DNA of 64,000 nucleotides. It comes from Bacteroidia bacterium (GTDB taxonomy: Bacteria; Bacteroidota; Bacteroidia; J057). The DNA lies in assembly GCA_030430575.1 (NCBI GenBank), contig JAUIKF010000016.1, positions 62,001-126,000 on the forward strand, written 5' to 3'. Shown here in pieces: positions 1 through 8,560 of this stretch (positions are counted from its first letter, which is position 1; each line of letters opens with the position of its first letter). A program made the position numbers and the translations under genes. A model generated the notes under the pieces. It saw only the letters and a list, made by a program, of their open reading frames with translations, was not told the origin of the DNA and did no database searches.

Positions 1-2782
1 AGTCGGTTAAGCCCAACGCGGGCGACCATTGGTACACATAATTGCTATCGCCCCCTGCAACGACCCCCGTCAACTGGAAGGAATCTTGAAAACACACCAG
101 GGTATCCATGCCTGCATTGGCAGTGGGGTTGGGAAATACCGTGATATACAGGGTATCAAACACTTGACAATCTGCCGAGTCGGTCGTGAGGATGAGTTGG
201 TGGGTGCCTACACCTGCCAGGAGCGGATCAAAGCGATCGGGCTGGATCAGGCCATTGCTAGTGCTGCTCCAGAGATAATCGATGGTAGGGAAAAAATTGC
301 TTAAGGTAATGATGCCGTCATTGATACACATATCGAAATCTGGCCCCGCACTGATGGAGTCTTTTTCTATCACCCTGACTTGCATGGTTGCGCTGTCTCG
401 GCAGCCATTGGTCGCTACAAAGGTGTATAGCAGGAAATGCACCCCTAGTCCTGCACTGTCAGACAGGAAGATGCCATTGATGGGATCCGTCACGCCATTT
501 CCCGACCAAGTCCCTTGACCATTTACCGTAGGACCGTATCCTGTGAGCACAATCGGCCCATCATCCAAACAATAACTCACGCTATCGAGCACTGTCACCA
601 CAGGCGATTGGCGGACAGTGATCGTGGTTGTATCCACCCCAAAGCAGCCCGTCGAGCTGTCGCCATAGCAATAAATCAAGAAGCCTGTAAACACCGAATC
701 AGGGGTAAAAAAGCCCAGGGAATCTATTTTGGGTCCTTTCCAGAATCCGCCAGATGGAAAGCCTGTTAACTGAATGGGGGTATTGTCTTGACAAATAGAG
801 AGCGGCGGGCCAGCGTCAACTGGTGGAGCGGAAAAAACCGTGATATTGATGGTATCTGTCACATAACAAAAGGCAATACCAAAATTGTAAATGGCCTGAT
901 ATACCCCTGGCATGGTGGGCGTAAACACCCCTGAAGATGTGATGCTGTCGCCTGTCCAGTAGCCCCCGGGCGGGCCCCCAGTCAGTTGGATACTCCCCTG
1001 ACTGAGACACATACTGGTGTCATTGCCTGCATTGGCCGCCGTGGGCGGAATGGCATAGAAAGAGACGGAGTCTCTTACCGTCCCGCAGTCATTGTCCATC
1101 TGGACGATGATCGTATTATTCCCCGACCCAAAGGTGATGACAGGTGGAATAGAATCAGTGGATGAAGAAGGAATTCCCCCAATAAACTGCCAATTAAAGG
1201 CCACAGAATCATTACCCAAATTATACAGAACTACGGTATCCAAACTGAGCGCCAAGCCCCCACATACAGTGTCGATAGGCAATAAATTCACTGTTGGGCG
1301 ATCCTTTACCACGATGGTATCCATCCAGGTAGCAGGTTGACATTGATTTTCCGCTACCAAAGTGACGACATAAGTACCCGCCCGATGGAAGATCAGGATG
1401 GGTTCCTTGCTGTTCATCGTCGTAAGGGTAGGGGGAAAGGGGGGCGGATTGGGTCGCGTACCAAAGCCCCAGCCTGTGGGAGGGTCTACCGACCAGGTAT
1501 AGCCAACACCCGTTGTGGGGGTCGTATTATTGGTGAAATCAACCGCAAGATTGGTACAGCCCAATGAGTCGCTGAGCGTATAGGTGACATCTATCTTGGG
1601 GGTGTCGATGACCGTAATGGGCACGCTTGCAGTTCGAGTTCCACACTCATTGGTCCCTGTCACCGTAGCGAGATAGGTGCCTACGCCTTGGGTATAGGCA
1701 TGTGTTTCAACCAAAAATCCATTTAACAAAACGGTCCCATCCCCAAAGTCCCAATTGATGGTATCTATGGCACAACTGCTCCCTGCATCAAAGGTCACAA
1801 AGGGACTGTCCACACAGACGGTGTCTTCATCGGGAATCAGCCGAGGTACGGGAAAAGTCTTTACCCTTACAGGCGAGGTAATGAAGTGGGGCGAACTCGG
1901 CGCTGGACAGGAATTATAGGCTTTTAGGGTTACATTAAATGAAACCCCACCGGTGGCAATCTGGCAAGGATTGAGACCTGCCAGGCTATACAAATGGGAT
2001 ACACTCCCATGGGAAGTCGTCGTTGTACTATCTCCATCCCCCCATATCCAGACATAATAGTCGATGAAATTGGTGTCCACAGACTGGTTCAATACCGTCA
2101 AGGTATCCCCTTCACAAAAGCTCACCTTGTCCTTGAATCGCAGACTGGCAATCGGTTCTGGGAGAAATCGGACTTGTGTCGTGTAGATGCTGGGGCATAT
2201 CCCGCCGTTTTGCGTGATCGTGACGGTGTAAATTCCAAACTGGGTATATGGATGAGAATAATCCCTGAGAGAAGTATCATTATACACCGTTCCATCGCCC
2301 ATATTCCAGGTGAAAAGCCCCGTCGTGGGCGTATTGATCCGAATCCTCGGCTGGAAGGTGGTGACACTACTGGCCGTATCTACACACTTGGTCAGGCCCG
2401 ATAGCGGGACAGATACCGTGATCGGCACAGGTACATTGACCGTGATCGTCTGGGTAGAAGTACAGGTGGTGCTATCTACCCAAAGGACCGTAAGGCTTAC
2501 ATTGAAGTTCTGTGTGCTGGCGGGGTTGTACTGATGCGTACTTATCTGTCCTGTACCACCTCCCCCGTCTCCATACGTCCAGGTATAGGACAAGGCACCG
2601 GCCTGATTCGCGATAAATGCAACCGTCTGGTTGTGGCAAATCACACCTGAGGGGTTGATGACAAAGCTGGAATCACACTGTCCATAGGCATGTGGAGAGC
2701 CTATGATAAGTGAACCAAGGAACATCAAACTGGTGAAGAATAGGGGGTAAATACGGGAAAAGGCAAGGGAAAAGTGCATCAT
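1..2782 (-). CDS. Large secreted PKD/Ig-like repeat protein, C-terminus cut by window edge
   Basis: The reading frame is open from ATG at 2782 to position 2, giving about 927 residues; the rest lies beyond the left edge. The N-terminus is a signal peptide (MMHFSLAFSRIYPLFF... with a hydrophobic stretch ending AYGQCDSS). Residues about 35-400 carry several PKD-like domains, with motifs such as YTWTYGDGG, FTWNMGDGTV and NWDFGDGT. The part nearer position 1 is a run of modules of the type AGxDxxxC...QLTGxPxGGxWxG...GxFxP. The last visible residues (YQWSPALGLTD) match the Y-W-P-GL-D module of gliding-motility-associated surface proteins. This suggests a T9SS-exported adhesin or matrix protein with a sorting domain outside the window. 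The ATG at 2779 is an equally possible start. Function is inferred from architecture only. Confidence 0.85.
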   Translation of the reverse strand, partial: MMHFSLAFSRIYPLFFTSLMFLGSLIIGSPHAYGQCDSSFVINPSGVICHNQTVAFIANQAGALSYTWTYGDGGGGTGQISTHQYNPASTQNFNVSLTVLWVDSTTCTSTQTITVNVPVPITVSVPLSGLTKCVDTASSVTTFQPRIRINTPTTGLFTWNMGDGTVYNDTSLRDYSHPYTQFGIYTVTITQNGGICPSIYTTQVRFLPEPIASLRFKDKVSFCEGDTLTVLNQSVDTNFIDYYVWIWGDGDSTTTTSHGSVSHLYSLAGLNPCQIATGGVSFNVTLKAYNSCPAPSSPHFITSPVRVKTFPVPRLIPDEDTVCVDSPFVTFDAGSSCAIDTINWDFGDGTVLLNGFLVETHAYTQGVGTYLATVTGTNECGTRTASVPITVIDTPKIDVTYTLSDSLGCTNLAVDFTNNTTPTTGVGYTWSVDPPTGWGFGTRPNPPPFPPTLTTMNSKEPILIFHRAGTYVVTLVAENQCQPATWMDTIVVKDRPTVNLLPIDTVCGGLALSLDTVVLYNLGNDSVAFNWQFIGGIPSSSTDSIPPVITFGSGNNTIIVQMDNDCGTVRDSVSFYAIPPTAANAGNDTSMCLSQGSIQLTGGPPGGYWTGDSITSSGVFTPTMPGVYQAIYNFGIAFCYVTDTINITVFSAPPVDAGPPLSICQDNTPIQLTGFPSGGFWKGPKIDSLGFFTPDSVFTGFLIYCYGDSSTGCFGVDTTTITVRQSPVVTVLDSVSYCLDDGPIVLTGYGPTVNGQGTWSGNGVTDPINGIFLSDSAGLGVHFLLYTFVATNGCRDSATMQVRVIEKDSISAGPDFDMCINDGIITLSNFFPTIDYLWSSTSNGLIQPDRFDPLLAGVGTHQLILTTDSADCQVFDTLYITVFPNPTANAGMDTLVCFQDSFQLTGVVAGGDSNYVYQWSPALGLTD

Positions 2783-2808
2783 ATTTTTTGTCTGGTAAGG
2801 AGGAGATT

Positions 2809-2940
2809 ATAAATTAATTGATTGACTGATTATTAATTTTAGAAAAACGCTTTTAGACCTTATATGCCCTTAAATGCCTTATATGGTTCAAAAAAGTAGA
2901 CGTATCAAATCAATAATCAATCAATTAATAATCAATAATT
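2809..2940. repeat. Hairpin spacer, ATTGATTGA family (copy A1)
   Basis: The left arm (TTAATTGATTGACTGATTAT at about 2815) and right arm (AATCAATAATCAATCAATTA at about 2909) are imperfect complements. The loop of about 65 nt holds the echo CTTATATGCCCTTAAATGCCTTATATGG. It lies just upstream of the PKD protein start. The same arm words recur at 4528, 13915, 19463 and 20807. Confidence 0.8.
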
Positions 2941-3052
2941 CATAGGGCCAATGGCAATGAGATTCAAGCAAAAAATTGATAGGGAGAGAAAAGCAGTATA
3001 GACTGCTGAGTACAAAGCTAAACTACGGTTTTTATAACTGTGCAGCAAGAGA

Positions 3053-3395
3053 AGTACAAGTTCAAACTCAACCTCAACCTCAAACTCCAATTCAACCTCA
3101 ATACAGTGTAACCAAAGTTTTTCGCCATAACAACATTGTTGTCATTTCGACGACCGTAGGCTTTGCGGAGGGAGGAGAAATCTAACAATGTGGTCTAGAA
3201 GCCTGGAAATAACCACTCGAAAGGGCGTGTTAGATTTCTCCCTTCGGTCGAAATGCATGCCCTGAGTATTCCGAAGGGACAACTTTGTTGTAAGAACTAG
3301 AAATTTAATTTACACTGTACTCAATCTCAAGTGTAATTCAATTCTATTCTTTTTTGAACTTGAACTTGAACTTGTATTTGAGTTTGAACTTCTCT
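3053..3395. repeat. Long nested inverted repeat, CAAGTTCAAACTC family (copy E1)
   Basis: The outer arms are CAAGTTCAAACTCAACC (about 3057) and GAGTTTGAACTTC (about 3380), with TTGAAC reiterated in the right arm. Next inside, CAGTGTAA (3104) pairs with TTACACTG (3311). Inside that, GTCATTTCGACGACC and GGAGAAATCTAACA (3150-3188) face TGTTAGATTTCTCCCTTCGG and GTCGAAATGCATGCC (3229-3262). The inner unit resembles the GTCATTTCGAC...GAGAAATCT repeat common in Bacteroidota genomes. The right end stops about 6 nt from the glutaminase stop codon. The 69-codon ORF at 2976-3185 is made of this repeat and is not called. Confidence 0.8.
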
Positions 3396-3400
3396 TTCCC

Positions 3401-4315
3401 TCAAAAAATCGACCGCCCCGTCTTCGTCGTCAGCAACTCCAGCACCTTCATGCCCAAAAAGGAATTCCCTTTGGGGTTGAGGCGGGGACTCCACACAGCG
3501 ACGCTGTATTCGCCTGGATGAATGGCGGCGATGCCGCCACCGACCCCACTTTTGCCAGGAAGGCCTACGCGGAAGGAAAACTCACCTGCCTCGTCATAGA
3601 ACCCACAGGTTTGCATAATGGCGTTGAGGCGCTTGGCTTGGCTCAGGGTGAGGAGTTGCTCGCCTGTGTGAGGCACCTTCCCGTGGAAGGTATAGAGCAA
3701 AAAGGTTTTGGCTAGTTGGCGGCAGCTCATTTCAATGGCACATATGTGGAAGTAAAGGTCTAGTACTTTCTCTATATCATGGTGGATATTGCCAAATGCC
3801 TTCATCAGGTTGGCCATAGCGGCATTTCTATGGCCCCATTGCTTTTCTGAGGCAGCGACGGAATAATTGTAAGAGATGGTATCGTCGCCTGCTATTTTTT
3901 GGATAAATCGGAGATAATCCGCTTTGGGGTCCTTTAATTGCCCGATGAGGTAATCGCAGATGACAAGCGCCCCTGCATTGATAAGGGGATTGCGCGGAAT
4001 CCCCTGTTCAAATTCCAATTGGATCATCGAGTTAAAAGGGTCCCCTGAAGGCTCTACGCCCACGCGTTTCCATATCGGATCTCCTGCCAAAGAGATCGCC
4101 AGGGTGAGGGAAAATACCTTTGAGATACTTTGAATGGAAAATTTTTTTTCGCTTTCCCCAATCGCATAATGCCCGCCTGATACATCACAAAGGTGCGCCC
4201 CAAATGCGTTCGGGTTGACCTTAGCTAATTCTGGAATATAGGAAGCTACTTCGCCTTCTGGGGGCAAAGAGGCCACTTCTTGCCATATTTCGTCGAGTAC
4301 TTGCTGGTAGTTCAT
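3401..4315 (-). CDS. glsA: Glutaminase A
   Basis: This is a full-length 304-residue glutaminase, which hydrolyses L-glutamine to glutamate and ammonia in the cytoplasm. It is a serine-type enzyme of the beta-lactamase fold. The S-x-x-K catalytic pair is visible as Ser63-Ile-Ser-Lys66 in the context FSIQSISKVF. Other family landmarks are NPLINAGAL, a central SxNY-like segment (TISYNYSVAASE), the glycine-rich loop KSGVGGGI and the C-terminal GNSFLGMKVLELL. Length matches the bacterial family of about 300-310 residues. It is a single gene, with hairpin spacers on both sides. A direct role in acid resistance, as known for some homologues, is not indicated by the context. Confidence 0.95.
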   Translation of the reverse strand: MNYQQVLDEIWQEVASLPPEGEVASYIPELAKVNPNAFGAHLCDVSGGHYAIGESEKKFSIQSISKVFSLTLAISLAGDPIWKRVGVEPSGDPFNSMIQLEFEQGIPRNPLINAGALVICDYLIGQLKDPKADYLRFIQKIAGDDTISYNYSVAASEKQWGHRNAAMANLMKAFGNIHHDIEKVLDLYFHICAIEMSCRQLAKTFLLYTFHGKVPHTGEQLLTLSQAKRLNAIMQTCGFYDEAGEFSFRVGLPGKSGVGGGIAAIHPGEYSVAVWSPRLNPKGNSFLGMKVLELLTTKTGRSIF

Positions 4316-4527
4316 GGGGAAGAGGGAAGAGAGAATTTTGAATGATTGAATGATGAATTTTGAATGAGGAAAAAGAGTGCAGAGGATTGAAAATAACTTT
4401 TTTTCAAAAAATGTCCCTCCAAAGGGTGATCGGATTTATCGTCTGCCGACCTACCTAAGCAAATACAGGAATTGAGAATAGATTATCAAAAAAACATTAG
4501 CCTAAATCGATCTCCTTTCCACCTGAC

Positions 4528-4645
4528 GCTTACATAATTATTGATTGACTGATTATTGATTCTTGTTGAAATGAAAAGTATTGACCACAGCAAATGATCA
4601 GCATACCCCAATCAATAATGAATCAATCAGTAATCAATAATCTCC
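4528..4645. repeat. Hairpin spacer, ATTGATTGA family (copy A2)
   Basis: The left arm TTATTGATTGACTGATTATT (about 4537) faces AATCAATAATGAATCAATCA (about 4611), with AGTAATCAATAATC following. The loop is about 55 nt and non-repetitive. The hairpin occupies most of the spacer between the divergent glutaminase and the tail-fibre-like gene. The rest of 4316-4527 is AT-rich and I see nothing else in it. Confidence 0.8.
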
Positions 4646-4676
4646 TCTTTTTTTAACCCTCAAATTCATCACAGCT

Positions 4677-6140
4677 ATGAAACTCCTCACCATCAACTTC
4701 ACCAAGCTTTTTCTCCTCTTTTCCCTTATGGCAGGGTTCACCTTTTCGGCAAACGCCCAGTGGACCAATGATGCCTCCGGCATCAATTACAACAACAGCG
4801 TCGGTGTCGGGACTGCTTCTTCGACCTCGCACAAGCTCTATGTCCGCAATAATACCGCAGCCCAAAATGCAGCTTTTTTCCAGAATAGCAGTACTTCCAC
4901 GGGAGTTACTTCTGCCCTAGAGCTTCGAAATTCCAGTACGACCAGTGGCACTCGCTATGGCTTATATACCTTCGTGCCGACTATCGGAACGGGAACGGGT
5001 TATGGACTGTATGTGACGGCCTCTGGCACTTCAGACTATGCTGCTCAGTTCAATGGGCGGACTTTCCTAAACGGCTATGTCGGTATTGGAACCGCTTTGC
5101 CGAGTGAACAGCTAGAAGTAGCAGGCAATGTAAAAATCACGGGTGGCACCGCCAATGGCATCCTCTTCGCCGACGGCTCTGTCCAGACGACCTCCGCTTC
5201 CAATATCCCAGACAATGACTGGACAGAAAGTGGATCGGATGTCTATCACGATACCGGTCAGGTAGGCATTGGTACGACCACGCCCGCCCACAAATTAGAA
5301 GTCTCTCACGGTAGCATCCTGGGCCCTAATGCCACGAGCAGTAGCTGGCAGCACTATTCGCAGCTCCATTTGCACAATCCTACAGGAACTAGTTCGCTCT
5401 ATGGATTTGACCAGACGACTCGCGCTACTTTCAGCAATAACCGCAGTAGCGAAGTCTGGGCCTTGGAAGCTACGCCTGATGCATCAAGCAGCCATGCTTC
5501 CTTCGCACTTCGCTATGTGAAGCCTGACGGCACAGGCGTGGACAGTCGCATCTTCAATGTACAAGGAGATGGATTTGTGGGCATCAATACGACCACCCCT
5601 ACCGCTCGGCTGGAAGTCATGGACAGTACGACCAATGACTATGACCTTTTTTCCGTTCGGAAATTAAAAAACCTGAGCGATCCACGCCCCTACCGTGACT
5701 ACCTCAAGGTGGATGAAGACGGCCGCGTGACCATGGACATGGTCAATCTGCCTACTCACTACCATGTAGGGATGAAAGGGCCTGTGGCCATTGGGAGTGA
5801 CGATGTGTCAAGCATCAGTTTCCCCTCGGCAGGGAGTACCTATCAGTTGGCGGTTGTAGGCGAAATCATGTGTGAAGGATTGACGGTGAAATTGTCAAGC
5901 GATTGGCCTGACTACGTCTTTGAAGATGACTATGAACTGATGCCATTGGAAGAGGTGAAAGCGCATATCGCGGAGAAAGGGCACCTGCCTGGCGTGGCTT
6001 CTGCAGACGAAGTCGCAGAAAAAGGGCTGAACGTAGCTGAAATGCAGCAGCAGATGATGGAGAAGATTGAAGAGCTTACCCTTCACCTTATCGAGCAGCA
6101 GGCGCGCATTCAAGAACTAGAAGCGCAGCTCGACCGTTAA
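4677..6140 (+). CDS. Secreted tail-fibre-like protein with C-terminal coiled coil
   Basis: The protein has 487 residues with a signal peptide (MKLLTINFTKLFLLFSLMAG...SANAQW). It is built of beta-rich repeats with the recurring phrase VGIGT(T/A)xPxxxLEV, seen near residues 135, 195 and 300. This phrase is typical of Bacteroidota proteins resembling phage tail-fibre/S74-type trimeric fibres. One segment (ILFADGSVQTTS) is a hallmark of that group. The last about 60 residues (HLPGVASADEVAEKG...EMQQQMMEKIEELTLHLIEQQ) are the usual chaperone-like helical tail, likely a trimerising coiled coil. There is no classical T9SS sorting domain. It is probably an extracellular or surface fibre. It is followed after 36 nt by a subtilase and may share a transcript with it. 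Confidence 0.8.
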   Translation: MKLLTINFTKLFLLFSLMAGFTFSANAQWTNDASGINYNNSVGVGTASSTSHKLYVRNNTAAQNAAFFQNSSTSTGVTSALELRNSSTTSGTRYGLYTFVPTIGTGTGYGLYVTASGTSDYAAQFNGRTFLNGYVGIGTALPSEQLEVAGNVKITGGTANGILFADGSVQTTSASNIPDNDWTESGSDVYHDTGQVGIGTTTPAHKLEVSHGSILGPNATSSSWQHYSQLHLHNPTGTSSLYGFDQTTRATFSNNRSSEVWALEATPDASSSHASFALRYVKPDGTGVDSRIFNVQGDGFVGINTTTPTARLEVMDSTTNDYDLFSVRKLKNLSDPRPYRDYLKVDEDGRVTMDMVNLPTHYHVGMKGPVAIGSDDVSSISFPSAGSTYQLAVVGEIMCEGLTVKLSSDWPDYVFEDDYELMPLEEVKAHIAEKGHLPGVASADEVAEKGLNVAEMQQQMMEKIEELTLHLIEQQARIQELEAQLDR

Positions 6141-6176
6141 TTTCCCCTCCTCTTTTATCCTAAAAATCCTACAGTC

Positions 6177-8459
6177 ATGTTACCATACAATCACCACAGC
6201 TTTGTGGGCTACTGCCGCTATGCCTTGTTTTTCCTAGGATTAATAAGCGTTGCCTTTGCCCAATTACCCCTCAATCAGTATCAACCCCTGTCTCAACAGC
6301 AAATTGAAGTCCTGAACGAATTTGCCCAGGAAGAAGATTCGATCTTCCATGCCCGTCGCCAACAAACGATCTTTCAAGCCCAGCAACAAGGGCTTCCCTT
6401 GGTCGAGGAAGATGAACATGGCAATACGCTGTATTTAGACAGATTTGAACAAGGCGAGCCGATTTATCTGCAAGATTTCAACCTCATCTCAGCCAGGGCT
6501 TCTCATACAGATCATGTCAAGGTAGGGGGATCGACGGGGTTTAACCTCACAGGGATTGGTCAAATATTGGGCATATGGGAATCTACAAATATGGACGTTT
6601 CCCACCCTGAATTTGATTTCCGTGCCTTTCAAATGGACGTCCCCTGGATCATCGGGGGGCACCCTACTCATGTCGCTGGGACCATGATTGGCAATGGAAC
6701 CAATCCTGCGGCTGAAGGCATGGCTCCATACGCTTTTCTCCTATCGTACAACTCCATCAATGGGTTGGCAGAAAAGGCCCTTGCTTCTATTATGGGCGTA
6801 AAAGTGGGCAACCACTCTTTTGGGGCGGCTTGTGGGTGGTCCAATTCGACCACTGTTCCCAAATGGAATGGCCCTGTCACTGCCTATGAAGACTGGAAAT
6901 TTGGGGCATACTCCCTGAATGCGAAGAAATGGGATGATTTTTCCTTTGTATCTCCTTTCTTCCTAATTGTGGCTGCTGCAGGCAATCATAGAGGGGATAC
7001 TTATGTCGGAACAGCAAAACACAGAAGTAACCTGGCCGAAGGGGGATATGACACGATGGCGCCTTCATCTACCTCGAAAAACTGCCTCACAGTAGGGGCC
7101 ATTTCAGCCCCTAGTACGACTTCGAGTGCTTCGGCCAGCATCTTGGTGGATCCCACCTATGGTCCTTCGATGACATCTGAAGTCTATAGCAATTGGGGAC
7201 CTACAGATGATGGACGCATCAAACCCGATATCATGGCACACGGTACAGGGGTATTTTCCGCAGATACCGCCGCTAGTGGGTATTCCACTAAGCAAGGGAC
7301 ATCGATGGCTTCACCAGTCGTGGCAGGCACCATCGGCCTCCTCCACGAGCATTGGACCCGGCTGAATGGTATGATCCCGCCCCTTTCACATACCATGAAA
7401 GGCTTGGTCATCCACACGGCTGACGACCTGGATGCACCAGGCCCTGACTACCGGACTGGCTGGGGGCTCTTGAACGGCAAACGCGCAGCAGAAGTCATGG
7501 AACGCGATGCCAAGAGTGGCTGTCAGGCCATTTATGAAAAGGTATTGCCAATCACTGGAAGCTATAGCGTGACGGTCAATACCACGGGATTGAGACCCCT
7601 TAAAGCGACACTGGTGTGGACAGATCCTGGTTACCATACCTATAACACGTTTGTGGTAGACCCCTTGGTCCCTCGTCTCGTGAACGATTTGGACCTCAGA
7701 ATTACCGAGGGGACCAGTACCCATTTGCCCTGGAAGCTTTCGCCGGGTTCTCCTGCCGACCCTGCTACGCGCGGCAATAATATGCTGGACAATGTCGAGC
7801 AGGTCCTCGTCGAAGATCCTGGACAAAAATCCTATACCATTACGGTCAGTCATTCAGGGGTTTTGAAGCATGGCTTTCAAGCCTTTGCCCTGATCATCAC
7901 AGGGCATGGTCCTGAGGCCAAGGTGTATAATTTTGACTATGAAGAATGGGCTGGGGAAATGAACTACCATGCGGCAGACACGATCACTGCGGGAGGTACT
8001 GCTCAGGTGAAACCTGGTGCGCAAGTAGGCTTTTATGCTGCGGATGTCATCCAACTATCTCCCGACTTTGAGGCGCATTATGGAGCGGGTTTTGAAGCAA
8101 AAATCAAGGCTGACCCCTGTGCTTCGACCACCACCCGAACCGCCTCTACCATGGCTGAACCTCCTGCTCCCACAGAAACGGTAGCATCGATTGCCATTCA
8201 GGAATCAACCCTTTCCTGCTTTCCCAATCCGGTCAGTGACCAGATGACCATCAACCTCAACCTCGCCGAGGCCAGCCCCAACTCCCAACTCAGGGTTGTC
8301 AACCAGTTTGGCCAAACCGTCGCCCTGATCTCCGACGGAGCCATTGATCAAGGCATGCACCAGTTCGCCTGGGACAGCCACAAAATGGCCGCAGGCATGT
8401 ACCATGTGATCTTCCAGATGGAAGGGAAGGTGATGACGAGGAAGGTGGTTAAGAAATAA
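6177..8459 (+). CDS. Subtilisin-like (S8) serine protease with T9SS sorting domain, catalytic Asp apparently Glu
   Basis: The protein has 760 residues with a hydrophobic signal sequence ending near LISVAFAQLP. The S8 domain spans about residues 90-440. His162 lies in HPTHVAGTM, the oxyanion Asn in AAAGNH, and Ser376 in GTSMASPVVAG. In this subfamily the catalytic Asp normally sits in GVWDG. Here the segment reads GIWESTNMDVSHPEF, so Glu135 occupies that place. A beta-sandwich follows, and the C-terminal about 80 residues (LSCFPNPVSDQMTINL...GMYHVIFQMEGK...RKVVKK) form a type A T9SS sorting domain. It is exported across the outer membrane and surface-anchored or released. Substrate is unknown. 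Activity is uncertain because of the Asp to Glu change. Confidence 0.9.
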   Translation: MLPYNHHSFVGYCRYALFFLGLISVAFAQLPLNQYQPLSQQQIEVLNEFAQEEDSIFHARRQQTIFQAQQQGLPLVEEDEHGNTLYLDRFEQGEPIYLQDFNLISARASHTDHVKVGGSTGFNLTGIGQILGIWESTNMDVSHPEFDFRAFQMDVPWIIGGHPTHVAGTMIGNGTNPAAEGMAPYAFLLSYNSINGLAEKALASIMGVKVGNHSFGAACGWSNSTTVPKWNGPVTAYEDWKFGAYSLNAKKWDDFSFVSPFFLIVAAAGNHRGDTYVGTAKHRSNLAEGGYDTMAPSSTSKNCLTVGAISAPSTTSSASASILVDPTYGPSMTSEVYSNWGPTDDGRIKPDIMAHGTGVFSADTAASGYSTKQGTSMASPVVAGTIGLLHEHWTRLNGMIPPLSHTMKGLVIHTADDLDAPGPDYRTGWGLLNGKRAAEVMERDAKSGCQAIYEKVLPITGSYSVTVNTTGLRPLKATLVWTDPGYHTYNTFVVDPLVPRLVNDLDLRITEGTSTHLPWKLSPGSPADPATRGNNMLDNVEQVLVEDPGQKSYTITVSHSGVLKHGFQAFALIITGHGPEAKVYNFDYEEWAGEMNYHAADTITAGGTAQVKPGAQVGFYAADVIQLSPDFEAHYGAGFEAKIKADPCASTTTRTASTMAEPPAPTETVASIAIQESTLSCFPNPVSDQMTINLNLAEASPNSQLRVVNQFGQTVALISDGAIDQGMHQFAWDSHKMAAGMYHVIFQMEGKVMTRKVVKK

Positions 8460-8463
8460 GAAA

Positions 8464-8560
8464 AAACGATTGACGAATATCGAACAAGGATTGCAGATTG
8501 ATGAAGTGAAAAACTGCTTCTACTTCTCCAATCCTTGTTCATCAATCATTAATCTGCAAT
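8464..8560. repeat. Hairpin spacer, GAATATCGAACAAGG family (copy B1)
   Basis: The left arm GAATATCGAACAAGGATTG (about 8476) is followed by CAGATTGATGAAG. The right arm is CAATCCTTGTTCATCAATCA (about 8530), then TTAATCTGCAATC. The loop is about 20 nt. It fills the whole 101 nt between two convergent stop codons (8459 and 8561). Confidence 0.85.

Noticed and set aside
2976-3185. 69-codon plus-strand ORF
   Set aside because: It consists of hairpin repeat E1 sequence (QVQTQPQPQTPIQ) and has no gene-like start context.
7386-7853. 155-codon minus-strand ORF
   Set aside because: It is a shadow of the S8 protease coding frame with no features of its own.
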